Shown here piece by piece: positions 27,914 to 35,800 of a DNA stretch of 64,000 nucleotides. The notes beneath the pieces were generated by a model, which was not told the origin of the DNA, made no database searches, and was given only the letters and a program-made list of their open reading frames with translations. The stretch is taken from contig OX439005.1 of NCBI GenBank assembly GCA_949316495.1, forward strand, positions 3,319,001-3,383,000, read 5' to 3'. A program made the translations under genes and the position numbers. Position 1 is the stretch's first letter; the number at the start of each line of letters is the position of its first letter. This DNA comes from Amphiduros pacificus (taxonomy: Eukaryota > Annelida > Polychaeta > Phyllodocida > Hesionidae).

Positions 27914-28069
27914 GATTTATATAGCGCTACATCAGACTAAGTCTGCTCTAAGCGCTAATTTATCGTTTCTAGAGGTATGAGATCTTACCTTGGCTGTGAG
28001 GAAACCGTGGTAAAAAGTTCTCGTCTCATTGAGCGGGATGAGAAGTGGGCAGACAGACAACACATCCAT
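3412..28069 (-). CDS. FANCL: FANCL, Fanconi anaemia E3 ubiquitin ligase (exons 1-7, C-terminal part outside window)
   Basis: FANCL is the RING E3 of the nuclear Fanconi anaemia core complex. With UBE2T it mono-ubiquitinates FANCD2 and FANCI for DNA crosslink repair. Seven exons with GT-AG borders join in frame: 28069-27989, 27513-27394, 26096-26040, 25902-25805, 9269-9173, 4266-4198, 3565-3412. They encode 225 residues plus one base. The closest match to human FANCL is MDEIDQKTWVLEPEKP followed by RSATYRRIALG near residues 195-225. Also matching are CPLLIPLNETRTFYHGF (residues 7-23), LIQGYHKILQK (57-67) and the RLQQSSTLASFLVELK helix. These cover the ELF domain and the start of the UBC-RWD region. 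The second half of that region and the RING are not in the window. The ATG at 28069 is chosen because CPLLIP follows at the same distance, within a few residues, as in vertebrate FANCL. Intron 4 is 16.5 kb and full of repeats. The gene is divergent from GCH1. Confidence 0.96.
4086..4115. repeat. (CA)n microsatellite
   Basis: Uninterrupted CA dinucleotide run, about 15 repeats, in FANCL intron 6. Confidence 0.95.
4198..4266 (-). CDS. FANCL: FANCL exon 6
   Basis: Twenty-three codons begin YPVSPPSCVADLPQPFDFIW and end SLK, aligning with human YPAESPDYFVDFPVPFCASW. The acceptor is TTTGTAG and the donor GTATGTG; both ends are phase 0. Similarity is weaker than for the other exons, but frame and position both fit. 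Confidence 0.87.
4945..4979. repeat. Poly-C tract followed by (CA)n
   Basis: Twenty-five C residues are followed by CACACACAC. The length is likely to vary and may carry sequencing error. Confidence 0.9.
5222..7445. repeat. Minisatellite, 22-bp unit, about 100 copies
   Basis: Units interchange two forms, CCCTCCCTAATCTATATCCT(TT) and AATCCCTAATCTATATCACT(TC), with CTGTGTCC variants clustered near the right end. It abuts a different array at 7446 with no spacer. Located in FANCL intron 5. Confidence 0.95.
7446..8500. repeat. Minisatellite, about 42-bp unit, about 25 copies
   Basis: The unit begins GGAAGATGGTCACAGAATAA and continues AGATGGGAGGGACATATTAT. A shorter 36-40-bp variant with GACAGAATA is interspersed. 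Overlapping minus-strand open frames of 82 to 135 codons are repeat artefacts. Confidence 0.94.
8501..9172. other. FANCL intron 5 remainder
   Basis: No gene or transposon recognised. An (ATT)n microsatellite lies at about 9001-9045. The intron donor and acceptor are supported by exons 5 and 6. Confidence 0.6.
9173..9269 (-). CDS. FANCL: FANCL exon 5
   Basis: One base completes the Arg codon, followed by LVFIDSNFEKLHLQAIDDAG and RSHVLKVTLSEK. It aligns with human KLVYADTCFSTIKLKAEDASGREHLITLKLKAK. The acceptor is CCTTCCAG and the donor GTAAGTCA. It is isolated from exon 4 by a 16.5-kb intron. Confidence 0.95.
9373..9438. repeat. 33-bp direct duplication
   Basis: Two adjacent identical copies of TTATCACACTTAGGGAATGT plus GAATTGGAGGGAG. 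This may be a minisatellite at its first step. Confidence 0.85.
9570..10169. repeat. Minisatellite, 46-bp unit, block a
   Basis: The unit is AGGAGGGTGACACAGGGAAT plus GTCATATATAGGAATATGAT and TAGCTC, about 13 copies. It is interrupted at a TA by a MITE at 10170. Confidence 0.94.
10170..11072. mobile_element. MITE with CTGTATAC termini, first copy of a duplicated pair (903 bp)
   Basis: Termini are CTGTATACAGACAAATTTTT and, inverted, CTGTATACCGAGAAAAATTC, flanked by TA on both sides. Comparing with the intact satellite unit (GTCATATATAGGG) shows a TA target duplication, which suits the Tc1/mariner group. It has no transposase. The core contains repeated TCGACCTGC / ATTTGTGATAATATT blocks. Confidence 0.85.
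11073..11534. repeat. Minisatellite, 46-bp unit, block b
   Basis: About ten units between the two MITE copies. A rare GCTCTGG variant at 11274 has its partner 1365 bp further on. Confidence 0.93.
11535..12437. mobile_element. MITE with CTGTATAC termini, second copy
   Basis: Near-identical to 10170-11072 at a constant offset of 1365 bp; one seen difference is GTACATACC versus GTATATACC. It arose by duplication together with the flanking satellite, not by a second insertion. Confidence 0.88.
12438..12791. repeat. Minisatellite, 46-bp unit, block c
   Basis: About 7.5 units repeating the variant order of block b, then ending abruptly at GGGTGAC. Confidence 0.92.
12792..14662. other. FANCL intron 4, low-copy stretch
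   Basis: No gene recognised. Bases 12815-12915 resemble 33465-33560 (TTTGGATA...TTCAGAAATCTTAT). Bases 13380-13570 match parts of the MITE core (CTTTCTGTCAAAAAGGGAAG, GCTGATAATTGGTATCAGT). Confidence 0.5.
14663..15099. mobile_element. 437-bp MITE with perfect 20-bp ends starting TTAA (piggyBac-like)
   Basis: Left end TTAAGGTCTATAATCCACAA; the right end is its exact reverse complement. If TTAA is the target duplication, this is a piggyBac-type non-autonomous element. It contains a 13-bp perfect hairpin at 14808-14837. Confidence 0.72.
14808..14837. repeat. Perfect 13-bp hairpin with 4-base loop
   Basis: AACCCGTTTTAAC, loop TACC, then the exact reverse complement. It lies inside the TTAA-ended element. 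Confidence 0.9.
15100..16290. other. FANCL intron 4, no gene seen
   Basis: AT-rich. A short motif close to GTGTACGTACCCC occurs forward at 15585 and 15741. It occurs reversed at 16096, and also at 14399 inside the flanking region. Nothing else is recognised. Confidence 0.5.
16291..19019. mobile_element. 2.7-kb TAGCTCTGCTGA-ended element with internal AGGTCA-rich tandem subunits
   Basis: The ends are perfect 12-bp inverted repeats (TAGCTCTGCTGA / TCAGCAGAGCTA). The interior has seven subunits of about 315-363 bp sharing TTGAATTCAAGGTCA and a DR1 motif. A near-perfect 641-bp duplication covers roughly 16640-17916. The right end has a (GACG/GACA)n stretch at 18945-18972. No protein is encoded. 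Relatives lie at 26316-26900, 41505-41640 and 61157-61400. Confidence 0.75.
19118..19768. repeat. Minisatellite, 46-bp unit, block d
   Basis: Same unit as the arrays at 9570-12791, about 14 copies, with an internal block of about six units repeated (GATCAGCTC and GAAAATGACACGGTG variants recur in the same order). Confidence 0.93.
19769..20490. other. FANCL intron 4, no feature seen
   Basis: About 700 bp without a recognised gene or repeat. Confidence 0.5.
20505..23325. repeat. Minisatellite, 42/43-bp unit, about 66 copies with higher-order blocks
   Basis: The unit is GAGGGAACTGGGGATAAATG plus ATGACAGGGGCTTGTTTTAC and TT; the 43-bp form has GAAGGGAAC. A multi-unit block containing the rare TTGTAATACTTG and GGGAATAAATG variants recurs near 21325, 21664 and 22428. 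Confidence 0.94.
23326..23932. other. FANCL intron 4, no feature seen
   Basis: Contains a duplicated GGCATACGGGCA at about 23733-23758. Otherwise nothing recognised. Confidence 0.5.
23933..24454 (+). mobile_element. TTAAAGG-ended MITE, copy 2 (522 bp)
   Basis: Ends are TTAAAGGTATTGAGCAC and, inverted, TTAAAGGGATTAAGCAC. The interior has two perfect TGACGTCA sites at 24190-24197 and 24220-24227. No coding capacity. Confidence 0.8.
24455..25324. other. FANCL intron 4, no feature seen
   Basis: About 870 bp without a recognised gene or repeat; the short open frames show no similarity to known families. Confidence 0.5.
25325..25785. repeat. Minisatellite, 30-bp unit, about 15 copies, next to FANCL exon 4
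   Basis: The unit is GTGCAAGCAGCACTTTCTAC plus CTGACCAATA. It ends about 20 bp from the exon 4 donor. On the FANCL sense strand many units contain TCAG followed by GTAGAA, a weak donor-like string. Confidence 0.93.
25805..25902 (-). CDS. FANCL: FANCL exon 4
   Basis: The exon encodes ERQLEQSPQFNIPPPVQYYD and then QLLQEVEELGWQ plus two bases of an Arg codon. It matches the human PPPPQFYSSLIEEIGTLGW segment at the join of the ELF and UBC-RWD regions. The acceptor is TTTTAG and the donor GTAAGTAG. A 30-bp satellite starts about 20 bp into the downstream intron. Confidence 0.95.
26040..26096 (-). CDS. FANCL: FANCL exon 3
   Basis: Nineteen codons, RLQQSSTLASFLVELKCIV, align with human RMQHSPDLMSFMMELKMLL. 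The acceptor is TTTCAG and the donor GTAAGC. The exon is short and lies 137 bp from exon 4. Confidence 0.93.
26316..26900. mobile_element. Fragment of the TAGCTCTGCTGA/DR1 element
   Basis: Begins GGGTTGATAGCTCTGCTGAC exactly as at 16291. It includes ATTTTGAATTCAAGGTCAAG and two perfect DR1 motifs (26670 and 26812). It lies in FANCL intron 2. Confidence 0.7.
27394..27513 (-). CDS. FANCL: FANCL exon 2
   Basis: This is 40 codons, GQDFRLSVEIPPDG to GYHKILQK, aligning with the ELF domain of vertebrate FANCL (GRDFHL...GYHRIVQQ). The acceptor is AATAAAG and the donor GTGAGAAA; both ends are phase 0. Confidence 0.95.
27847..27960. repeat. (TAA)n microsatellite with attached TATATAGCGCTA module
   Basis: About 22 TAA repeats are followed by ATGATTTATATAGCGCTACA and CTCTAAGCGCTAA. 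This combination looks like the end of a dispersed element carrying a microsatellite. It lies 29 bp from the FANCL exon 1 donor. Confidence 0.65.
27989..28069 (-). CDS. FANCL: FANCL exon 1 (coding part)
   Basis: This exon encodes residues 1-27, beginning MDVLSVCPLLIPL, and ends in phase 0 with AAG followed by the donor GTAAGATC. Sixteen bases upstream of the ATG on the minus strand is an acceptor-like ATTCCAG, so a 5'UTR intron is possible. Confidence 0.92.
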
Positions 28070-29300
28070 CCTTCAAAAATCACTCCTGGAATTAATTTCA
28101 AAATATTGATGATTAAGTTTGATTTTTGAGTATAATCTGTAAATTTTATCAAGCCATACTACGGAGCCGATATATATTTTTTTAATTCTCTATTTTGTTT
28201 TGGTCATTATCAGATGATATATTTGGATGTAATTTCTGAGAGTAACAGTATATGGTGATATATACGAATAGTTTAATACATAAAAATATGAAGTAATGAA
28301 AATATCAGTAGTTGTCTGCTCAGCTACCGTTTGCTACGTCATAGTACGTTGTTTACGGAACGTTTGACGTTCTACCTCATTCGGGTCAGTTTTGATTCTA
28401 CCTCCTTCAGGTATACAATCAAAATTTTCTTGTCTAGCCTCTGAAGAGTCACCCTGAACCTCAGAAAAAGTACACACATTTTCAGGGCTATGATTCCTTT
28501 TGTATCTTTTCATAAACAGACAATAGGCCGATTGCCGATCTCCATGTTGTTTTTTTTCCCCCATTGAAAAGTACACACCGGAACTGTACAACTTTACCGG
28601 AACTAGAACTGTACAACTCCACTGTATTTAATCATTGGTCGGAGAGATTGGTAGGGGGCCTATTGTCATTTTGGAACGTGGAAATTAACAGGGAAGATCC
28701 GGTACATCAGTTGAAACTTCAAACGGATGGAAACAAGTCGGCCCTCCCTAGAGAAGTCAGCCCACCTGAGTGAATCTAGATCCGTCCCGAGATAAGTCTG
28801 CTATCCAAAGTGAACCTAGCCCTCTCGTGAGAGAAGTTGATTTCACTTGACCTCGCCTCCCCTGATAGTGACTAATGACTAGTATCATCAGGGTCAGGTG
28901 ATAGCCAAATTGACTTTACTGGAAGTCATCACTACTATTTTCCTAGTCCCAGTGGGATGCCTATTGGCTTTGGCTTTACTGAATATATACGTTGATTTCC
29001 CCATTTATTGCCTTCTAAAGATAGAACTTTACTAATGATACTAATGGCAGTTTGATACATGCGTATTTTTTGGCAGTTCCATTGAGTCCCAAGCTGGGTC
29101 TGAGAATTGATAATTGGGTCGTTTTAGTTTTATACTTGTATCGTCATTTAATCTTGTTGACAGCCCACTTGTATGGTAGCATCATAGTGTGTGACACCTA
29201 CCTCGGCCCCTGTCCTAATCATTCATGCCCCAAACTTGTCAATATTCGCTTAAAACACGAAAGTTGGGAAATATATCGCCGAAGATTTCATGCATACGTG
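28070..29300. promoter_or_regulatory. FANCL-GCH1 divergent intergenic region
   Basis: About 1.4 kb separates the two start codons, and this stretch contains none of the minisatellites that fill the introns. Nothing in it is recognised as coding. A minus-strand open frame at 28591-28334 (85 codons) has no recognised similarity and could be FANCL 5' leader or chance. A CRE half site (TACGTCA) lies near 28334-28340. A short direct repeat of CCGGAACT...GTACAACT lies at about 28577-28619. The FANCL transcription start cannot be placed from sequence alone. Confidence 0.5.
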
Positions 29301-29314
29301 GGCTTCCCCGATAA

Positions 29315-29322
29315 TGACGTCA
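29315..29322. promoter_or_regulatory. Full palindromic CRE (TGACGTCA) upstream of GCH1
   Basis: A perfect TGACGTCA lies 43 bp upstream of the TATA box and 192 bp upstream of the ATG. CREB/ATF sites paired with a CCAAT box are known in mammalian GCH1 proximal promoters. Directly after it, TTTTGGCGGGAG (29323-29334) resembles an E2F site. Confidence 0.65.
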
Positions 29323-29347
29323 TTTTGGCGGGAGTTTCTTGGGCGAG

Positions 29348-29352
29348 CCAAT
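29348..29352 (+). promoter_or_regulatory. CCAAT box, GCH1 promoter
   Basis: GAGCCAATCAG is a good match to the NF-Y consensus. It lies 26 bp after the CRE and 13 bp before the TATA box, an unusually tight arrangement. Confidence 0.6.
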
Positions 29353-29364
29353 CAGAGAGCTGGG

Positions 29365-29373
29365 TATAAATAG
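29365..29373 (+). promoter_or_regulatory. TATA box, GCH1 promoter
   Basis: TATAAATAG lies 142 bp upstream of the ATG. Standard spacing puts transcription start near 29393-29398, in the initiator-like TTCACAGTC. This gives a 5'UTR of about 110 bases. It also excludes an in-frame ATG at 29339, which would lie upstream of the transcript. Confidence 0.7.
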
Positions 29374-29506
29374 ATGCGTGGAGTGCGGATTTCACAGTCG
29401 GAATCTCCTACGGGGACACACACACAGCTTGACAGATCCAGAAAGTCTCTTGACGAACCAGGTGCTGAAGACAATCCTCTATTTTGGCTTTGATTATTAC
29501 GCAAAA

Positions 29507-29879
29507 ATGACATCCATTTCAGCCAAATCTATGAACAATTCCACAAGTGAACATTTAGACTATGAGCTGGACAAAAAATTGCGTGAATTGACTCTCTTAA
29601 AAACACCGGAGCGGATCAAACGGTTGCCGACTTTTCTCGGGGACGATGACGATCATTCTGGTCGGGCTCCGCGATCTCTGGTGAGTCCGAGTCCCCGGAC
29701 CGACGAGCGGCACCGGGCGGAGGCAAAGGAACAGGCCCTGGCCGAAATGACGGACTCATATAAGAACTTGTTAAGGTCCATAGGAGAGGACCCCACAAGG
29801 CAGGGCTTGCTAAAAACTCCAGAAAGGGCAGCCAAGGCGCTGTTGTATTTCACAAAGGGCTACGACGAGAAAATTGGAG
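29507..29879 (+). CDS. GCH1: GCH1 exon 1
   Basis: The exon encodes residues 1-124 plus one base: the poorly conserved N-terminal arm (acidic DDDD at 46-49) and the start of the catalytic domain ([20 protein letters not shown], residues 81-100, then [19 protein letters not shown]). The donor is GTGAGAAA. The 7-residue string LLKTPER occurs twice, at residues 30-36 and 101-107. Confidence 0.97.
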
Positions 29880-32800
29880 GTGAGAAATTGTTTGTTTGAC
29901 CTGATCTTTAGCCTTTGGTGACATTGCCATGAACCTCGTCGATGACAAGACACTCCAGTCCTCTTGGCTTTTGTGTTTTAGCTGCTTGAGAAACTAAAAG
30001 ATGTCCAGATTAGATATAATAGACACAAACAATATAAAGTCGTGATTAATTTTGTTTACCTGAGATGCAATGTTATCAATTAATGCATTGTATTCAATAG
30101 TTATCAGTTAATCAGTTTGCCTCCTTCACCAAGACAAAGAGGAGTTGTTGCCATCTATAAGGATATGTGGTCCTTGAGATATCTAATGCTAATATCCCGG
30201 GGGGGGGGGGGGGGGTGGGGGGGGGGTGGGGGGGGGGGGGTACTCTCATGATTTTAACCCGCGGAGGCTGGGATGGAACTGAAAACCCCAGAGCCTGAAT
30301 TAGGGAAATATTCTATCATTATTGGTACCCTGATTTAGGACTAGCTGAATTTTTTATACCCTCATTTAGGGATGATGCAGAAGGGGGAGATTTGGAAAGG
30401 GGGATTGTGATCCCTGTTTTAAGGAGAAATTTGAAAAATAGTACCCTGTTTTAGGGAGAAATTTGAAAAATAGTACCCTGTTTTAGGGAAAATATCAGCG
30501 AAAAGGACCCTATTTAGCCCAGCTTCCCCGGTAACGCTGACTATGAGAGTACCCCCCCCCCCCCACAAACTGTTCCATATCAGATACTGTTATGCCCCTA
30601 AATAGTTCAAAACCTATGCACTGTTGCTAGATTTATCTATATGTAGTGACAGAATTGCCTGATGGCAAAACTCTCCTAAAATATAAAGAAAAATAACATA
30701 CACAAAAGTTGCTTTTTTTTGCAAACCCAATTTGCCATGTGTCTATCTCTTAAAGACATTAACAGGAACTTTAACAACCATTAATGTAATATTGTATAGA
30801 TGTGTATAAAATTGCTTTAGAGGGGAGAGAGGTATTTTTTCTTGTGTTGAAGTGATTAGCAAGGATGAGAAATAGAACAGTTAAGATGAAATGTATTTTT
30901 GTAAACTGACTGGAGCTAACTGGGTCTTAATGCTTCATGATGAAGTCCATTCATTTATTCATTCATTTGACGATCAATACTCAAGTGCTATTATTTGTTC
31001 TTGGCTAATCTTAAGTTTATTATCATATTGAATCACAATGCTAATGAATATTAAACACTCATTGAGCCAAATTCATTGCGAATTTACTAGTTTTAGCAAA
31101 TGATATTTGGTTTTGGTACGTTATGGTAAATTTATCACATATGCAGAAATATTTGACAATATGAACACCAAGATGTTCAGGGACAAATTACTGCAAAGTT
31201 GTTGATAAATATAAGATATGAAAATTGTACTTATATCTGGAAAAAAAAACATAAAACAGTCCAAATATCCCAGCTTAATTCTCATGCCATTTTTGGCAGC
31301 TTGCATAAATATGATTGCCAGAATATGGAAGTCCAATGCGAGAATTTATCAGCAATATCAAGAGCAGGACTGTCATGTGGTATTTGTAGCGAGATTTGTG
31401 TCTATAAATTGCCAGGATGTTCATACTCGCTGCTTTGGAACAGCAACAAGCAGACACAAACCATTGGTTTTTATTATCCATGGGAACCTTGTTCATTTTC
31501 CATACTACCACTGTGCAGTCACACACTGTGGAGCCTTGCTCCCTCCCCATACCGGCATAGCACTGTGCAGTCACACACTGTGCAGTCACACACTGTGGGG
31601 CCTTGCTCCCTCCCCATACCGGCATAGCACTGTGCAGTCACACACTGTGCAGTCACACACTGTGGAGCCTTGCTCCCTCCCCATACCGGCATAGCACTGT
31701 GCAGTCACACACTGTGAAGCCTTGCTCCCTCCCCATACCGGCATAGCACTGTGCAGTCACACACTGTGGGGCCTTGCTCCCTCCCCATACCAGCATAGCA
31801 CTGTGCAGTCACACACTGTGGGGTCTTGCTCCCTCCCCATACCGGCATAGCACTGTGCAGTCACACACTGTGGAGCCTTGCTCCCTCCCCATACCGGCAT
31901 AGCACTGTGCAGTCACACACTGTGAGGCCTTGCTCCCTCCCCATACCGGCATAGCACTGTGCAGTCACACACTGGAGCTTTGCTCCCTCCCCATACTGGC
32001 ATAGCACTGTGCAGTCACACACTGTGGAGCCTTGCTCCCTCCCCATACCGGCATAGCACTGTGCAGTCACACACTGTGGAGCCTTGCTCCCTCCCCATAC
32101 CGGCATAGCACTGTGCAGTCACACACTGTGGAGCCTTGCTCCCTCCCCATACCGGCATAGCACTGTGCAGTCACACACTGTGGTGCCTTGCTCCCACCCC
32201 ATACCGGCATAGCACTGTGCAGTCACACACTGTGGAGCCTTGCTCCCTCCCCATACTGGCATAGCACTGTGCAGTCACACACTGTGGAGCCTTGCTCCCT
32301 CCCCATACCGGCATAGCACTGTGCAGTCACACACTGTGGAGCCTTGCTCCCTCCCCATACCGGCATAGCACTGTGCAGTCACACACTGTGGAGCCTTGCT
32401 CCCTCCCCATACCGGCATAGCACTGTGCAGTCACACACTGTGGTGCCTTGCTCCCACCCCATACCGGCATAGCACTGTGCAGTCACACACTGTGGAGCCT
32501 TGCTCCCTCCCCATACCGGCATAGCACTGTGCAGTCACACACTGTGGGGCCTTGCTCCCTCCCCATACCGGCATAGCACTGTGCAGTCACACACTGTGGG
32601 GCCTTGCTCCCTCCCCATACCGGCATAGCACTGTGCAGTCACACACTGTGCAGTCACACACTGTGGGGCTTTGCTCCCTCCCCATACTGGCATAGCACTG
32701 TGCAGTCACACACTGTGGAGCCTTGCTCCCTCCCCATACTGGCATAGCACTGTGCAGTCACACACTGTGGGGCTTTGCTCCCTCCCCATACTGGCATAGC

Positions 32801-35800
32801 ACTGTGCAGTCACACACTGTGGGGCCTTGCTCCCTCCCCATACCGGCATAGCACTGTGCAGTCACACACTGTGGAGCCTTGCTCCCTCCCCATACCGGCA
32901 TAGCACTGTGCAGTCACACACTGTGGTGCCTTGCTCCCACCCCATACCGGCATAGCACTGTGCAGTCACACACTGTGGAGCCTTGCTCCCTCCCCATACC
33001 GGCATAGCACTGTGCAGTCACACACTGTGGGGCCTTGCTCCCACCCCATACCGGCATAGCACTGTGCAGTCACACACTGTGGGGCCTTGCTCCCTCCCCA
33101 TACCGGCATAGCACTGTGCAGTCACATACTGTGGGGCCTTGCTCTCTTTTGATGCCATTCTTTAATGTAACTCAGATGATGAAAATTACCATAATAATAT
33201 GTGACCATTATGGCTGATTGGTATCTGTTCAGGATGATGCAAACTGGAGTTTATACAGTCAGGTCGGCCACAATCAAGGTCACTGGAGGCAGTCATCCAA
33301 CATGGAAATAAGATCTGTGACCTGTATCTCCAAGTTGTGTTTTTATCAAATTCAAGGTCTCCTTGCCCTAGCCTAGTTCTTTTGCTAAAAATCATGCCGG
33401 TAGTTTTGAAATTTTGTGGTTGCTTAAACATATGTTGCAGAGGGTATGTCCTCTACAAATTGGATATACTCATTTTGGATAATTCAGAAATCTTATTCAG
33501 TAATTAATATTAATGAACGAAATGTAAAAAAATGAAATCAATATATTATATAAATGTTATAAAAAAACTCAGTGAAAACAAAAAATTGCACAACCCAAAT
33601 TTGAAATACCGTATCTTCTCGTGTATTAGACGAGGTGTTTGTACCCAAACCATTAGTTAATATCTTATACATGAGAGCAACCTGTGGACGTTGCTTTTCG
33701 GCCAGGTATTTACCCAATATTATCACAAATTTGTCTAGAATTTCTCAACGTCCTTGAATGATTTTTAAATGATTTTTAATTGCATTTTTTAAATGATAAA
33801 TAAAGGTATTAACCCAATATTATCACATATTACGCTTCGCAGGTCGAAAATTTCTCCACGTAGTAAAACGTAAATATGATGTCTGTGACATTTTAATTAT
33901 GAACTTTCGTATTTTTGAAATAACGGATATTGGACTTAGCAGATCGAACGCTTTGTTTTGACGCTAAGGTCAAGGACGTGGAGAAATTCTGGACCTGCGA
34001 AGATATTGTTTTGAAAATAATGCACTAATCCATGAGAGTTTTTTCTTATATCACTGTGGTTTTATATATATTTTTTAAAAGTATTATTCGGCTTGTTATT
34101 TTGAATGTTTGATGACATCAAAAATATTTATTTAATTTTTAACACAGACAAGTGTACGTTCAAACCTTGTTTGTGGCCTACCCAAGTAAGAGTGCTAGTT
34201 GTCTGTCCATTCATGATTCAGAACTGAAATACATGTTTATATACGTTATATTATGGAAGCATGCAAAGTCAACACGTGGATGGAGAACGTAAGTGCTAGT
34301 TGATCATTGTGAATGATGCAAGCTTGACTTGTGTACCACGCCGACCTATGTCACTCCCTATGTTAGTCAGTCAGTTACAGGCCTCGGGTTACATCACTCA
34401 TATAGACATAATGCAATTATTGATTGAAGCTTGTCGTTATGTAAGATTACATATATAATGTACAGAATTAGAGAAATAATGGTGAATATTATCCAAGCAG
34501 CGGTGTATATTTAGCCTACTGCTTGGAGGTTTGTATCAATATCTGATAATAAGTCGTCCATTGAAATGTGATGTACAGGTGACAACCAGAAGAGGGTAAT
34601 TTGAACTACCCTCCTACCATAACTGTTACTGGGCTGAGAGCCTAAAAAATGAAACCGTCATCGCCCAGCAAGAAATAATTTTTAGTTTGAAATTAATGTG
34701 CAGATTTGTTTGTCAAAGATTAAGATTATAATATAGAGAGAATATATATTCATTGAGCTCGATTGCCCCCCCCCCTTTTTTTTCCCCATAAATTGGCCAT
34801 TTTGTTTATGAAAGTTGCAATAAACAAGAGGTTTGTCATTTTTTCACTAATCAGTCCACAGCCTGATTTTAAAGATATTTCCCAGATTCCTTTATTGCAT
34901 ATTCCTTCAAGATTTTTTTCCTGTCTTGTACTAATTGCACCAGCATTCTCTGCTAAACAGATTAGATTTATAATGCAAAGATTATTCAATTTTTTTAATC
35001 ACTATTTTGAGCTGGGAGAGTTTGCTTTTTGGGTGACTTAAACATTTGAGTGAACTTAATCATGTTTTAATCATTTGCAGAGATGGGGAAATCTACAGGT
35101 ATGTGTCAGTGTGTAAATATTTCTCTGAAACACTGCTTTTTAGTTTACAATTTTGGTTAGATCAACTAATCTTGGCCAATTAATTCTGGATTTGGTGCAG
35201 ATATTAAACTCCAAGCCTCAGACTGATAAATCAATACTATACAATCAATACTATGCACTTATCAATACTATACACTTATCAATACTATACACTTATCAAT
35301 ACTATACACTTATCCAAGGAGGACCGTGGCATTGACAGGAACACAGAAATGACATGCTTAGCTCTAACATTGTGGCTTTTTCCTTTAGGCAAGAATTTAA
35401 CTTTGGAGAACTGAGGATGCACTGCCTCACTCATGGGGCAGGAACGAGCTTACCATCTGAAAGCACACCCCTTATTCCTTAGTACATAAGCACAAGATTA
35501 TATAACGTGATGATATGTAGGTCTGGGAATTTTTTGGGCTGAATTTTTTTTTGTGACCTTGGGTCATGATCATGACCAGCACAGGAGCATTTTCACTTGT
35601 GAAAGCTCTATTTTCTGAAGAAAAAAAACGTGTATACTGATATGATGTGGCAGATTATATATACCGGTACCTATGAGGGGCTCCAATAAGATAATTATTG
35701 GGTGACCTTGAGATCAAGGTCACAGAAAATCGGTTATTTGTGATATTTTGCAAAATACTATAAATAGCATATATTCCTATTTCGTTCATCATACACAATT

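Noticed and set aside
28334-28591. 85-codon minus-strand frame as an upstream FANCL exon
   Set aside because: It ends in a stop before exon 1 and shows no similarity to FANCL; kept only as possible leader sequence.
29339-29506. Longer GCH1 start at the in-frame ATG 29339
   Set aside because: It lies upstream of the TATA box, so it would not be in the transcript; the residues are unlike any GCH1.
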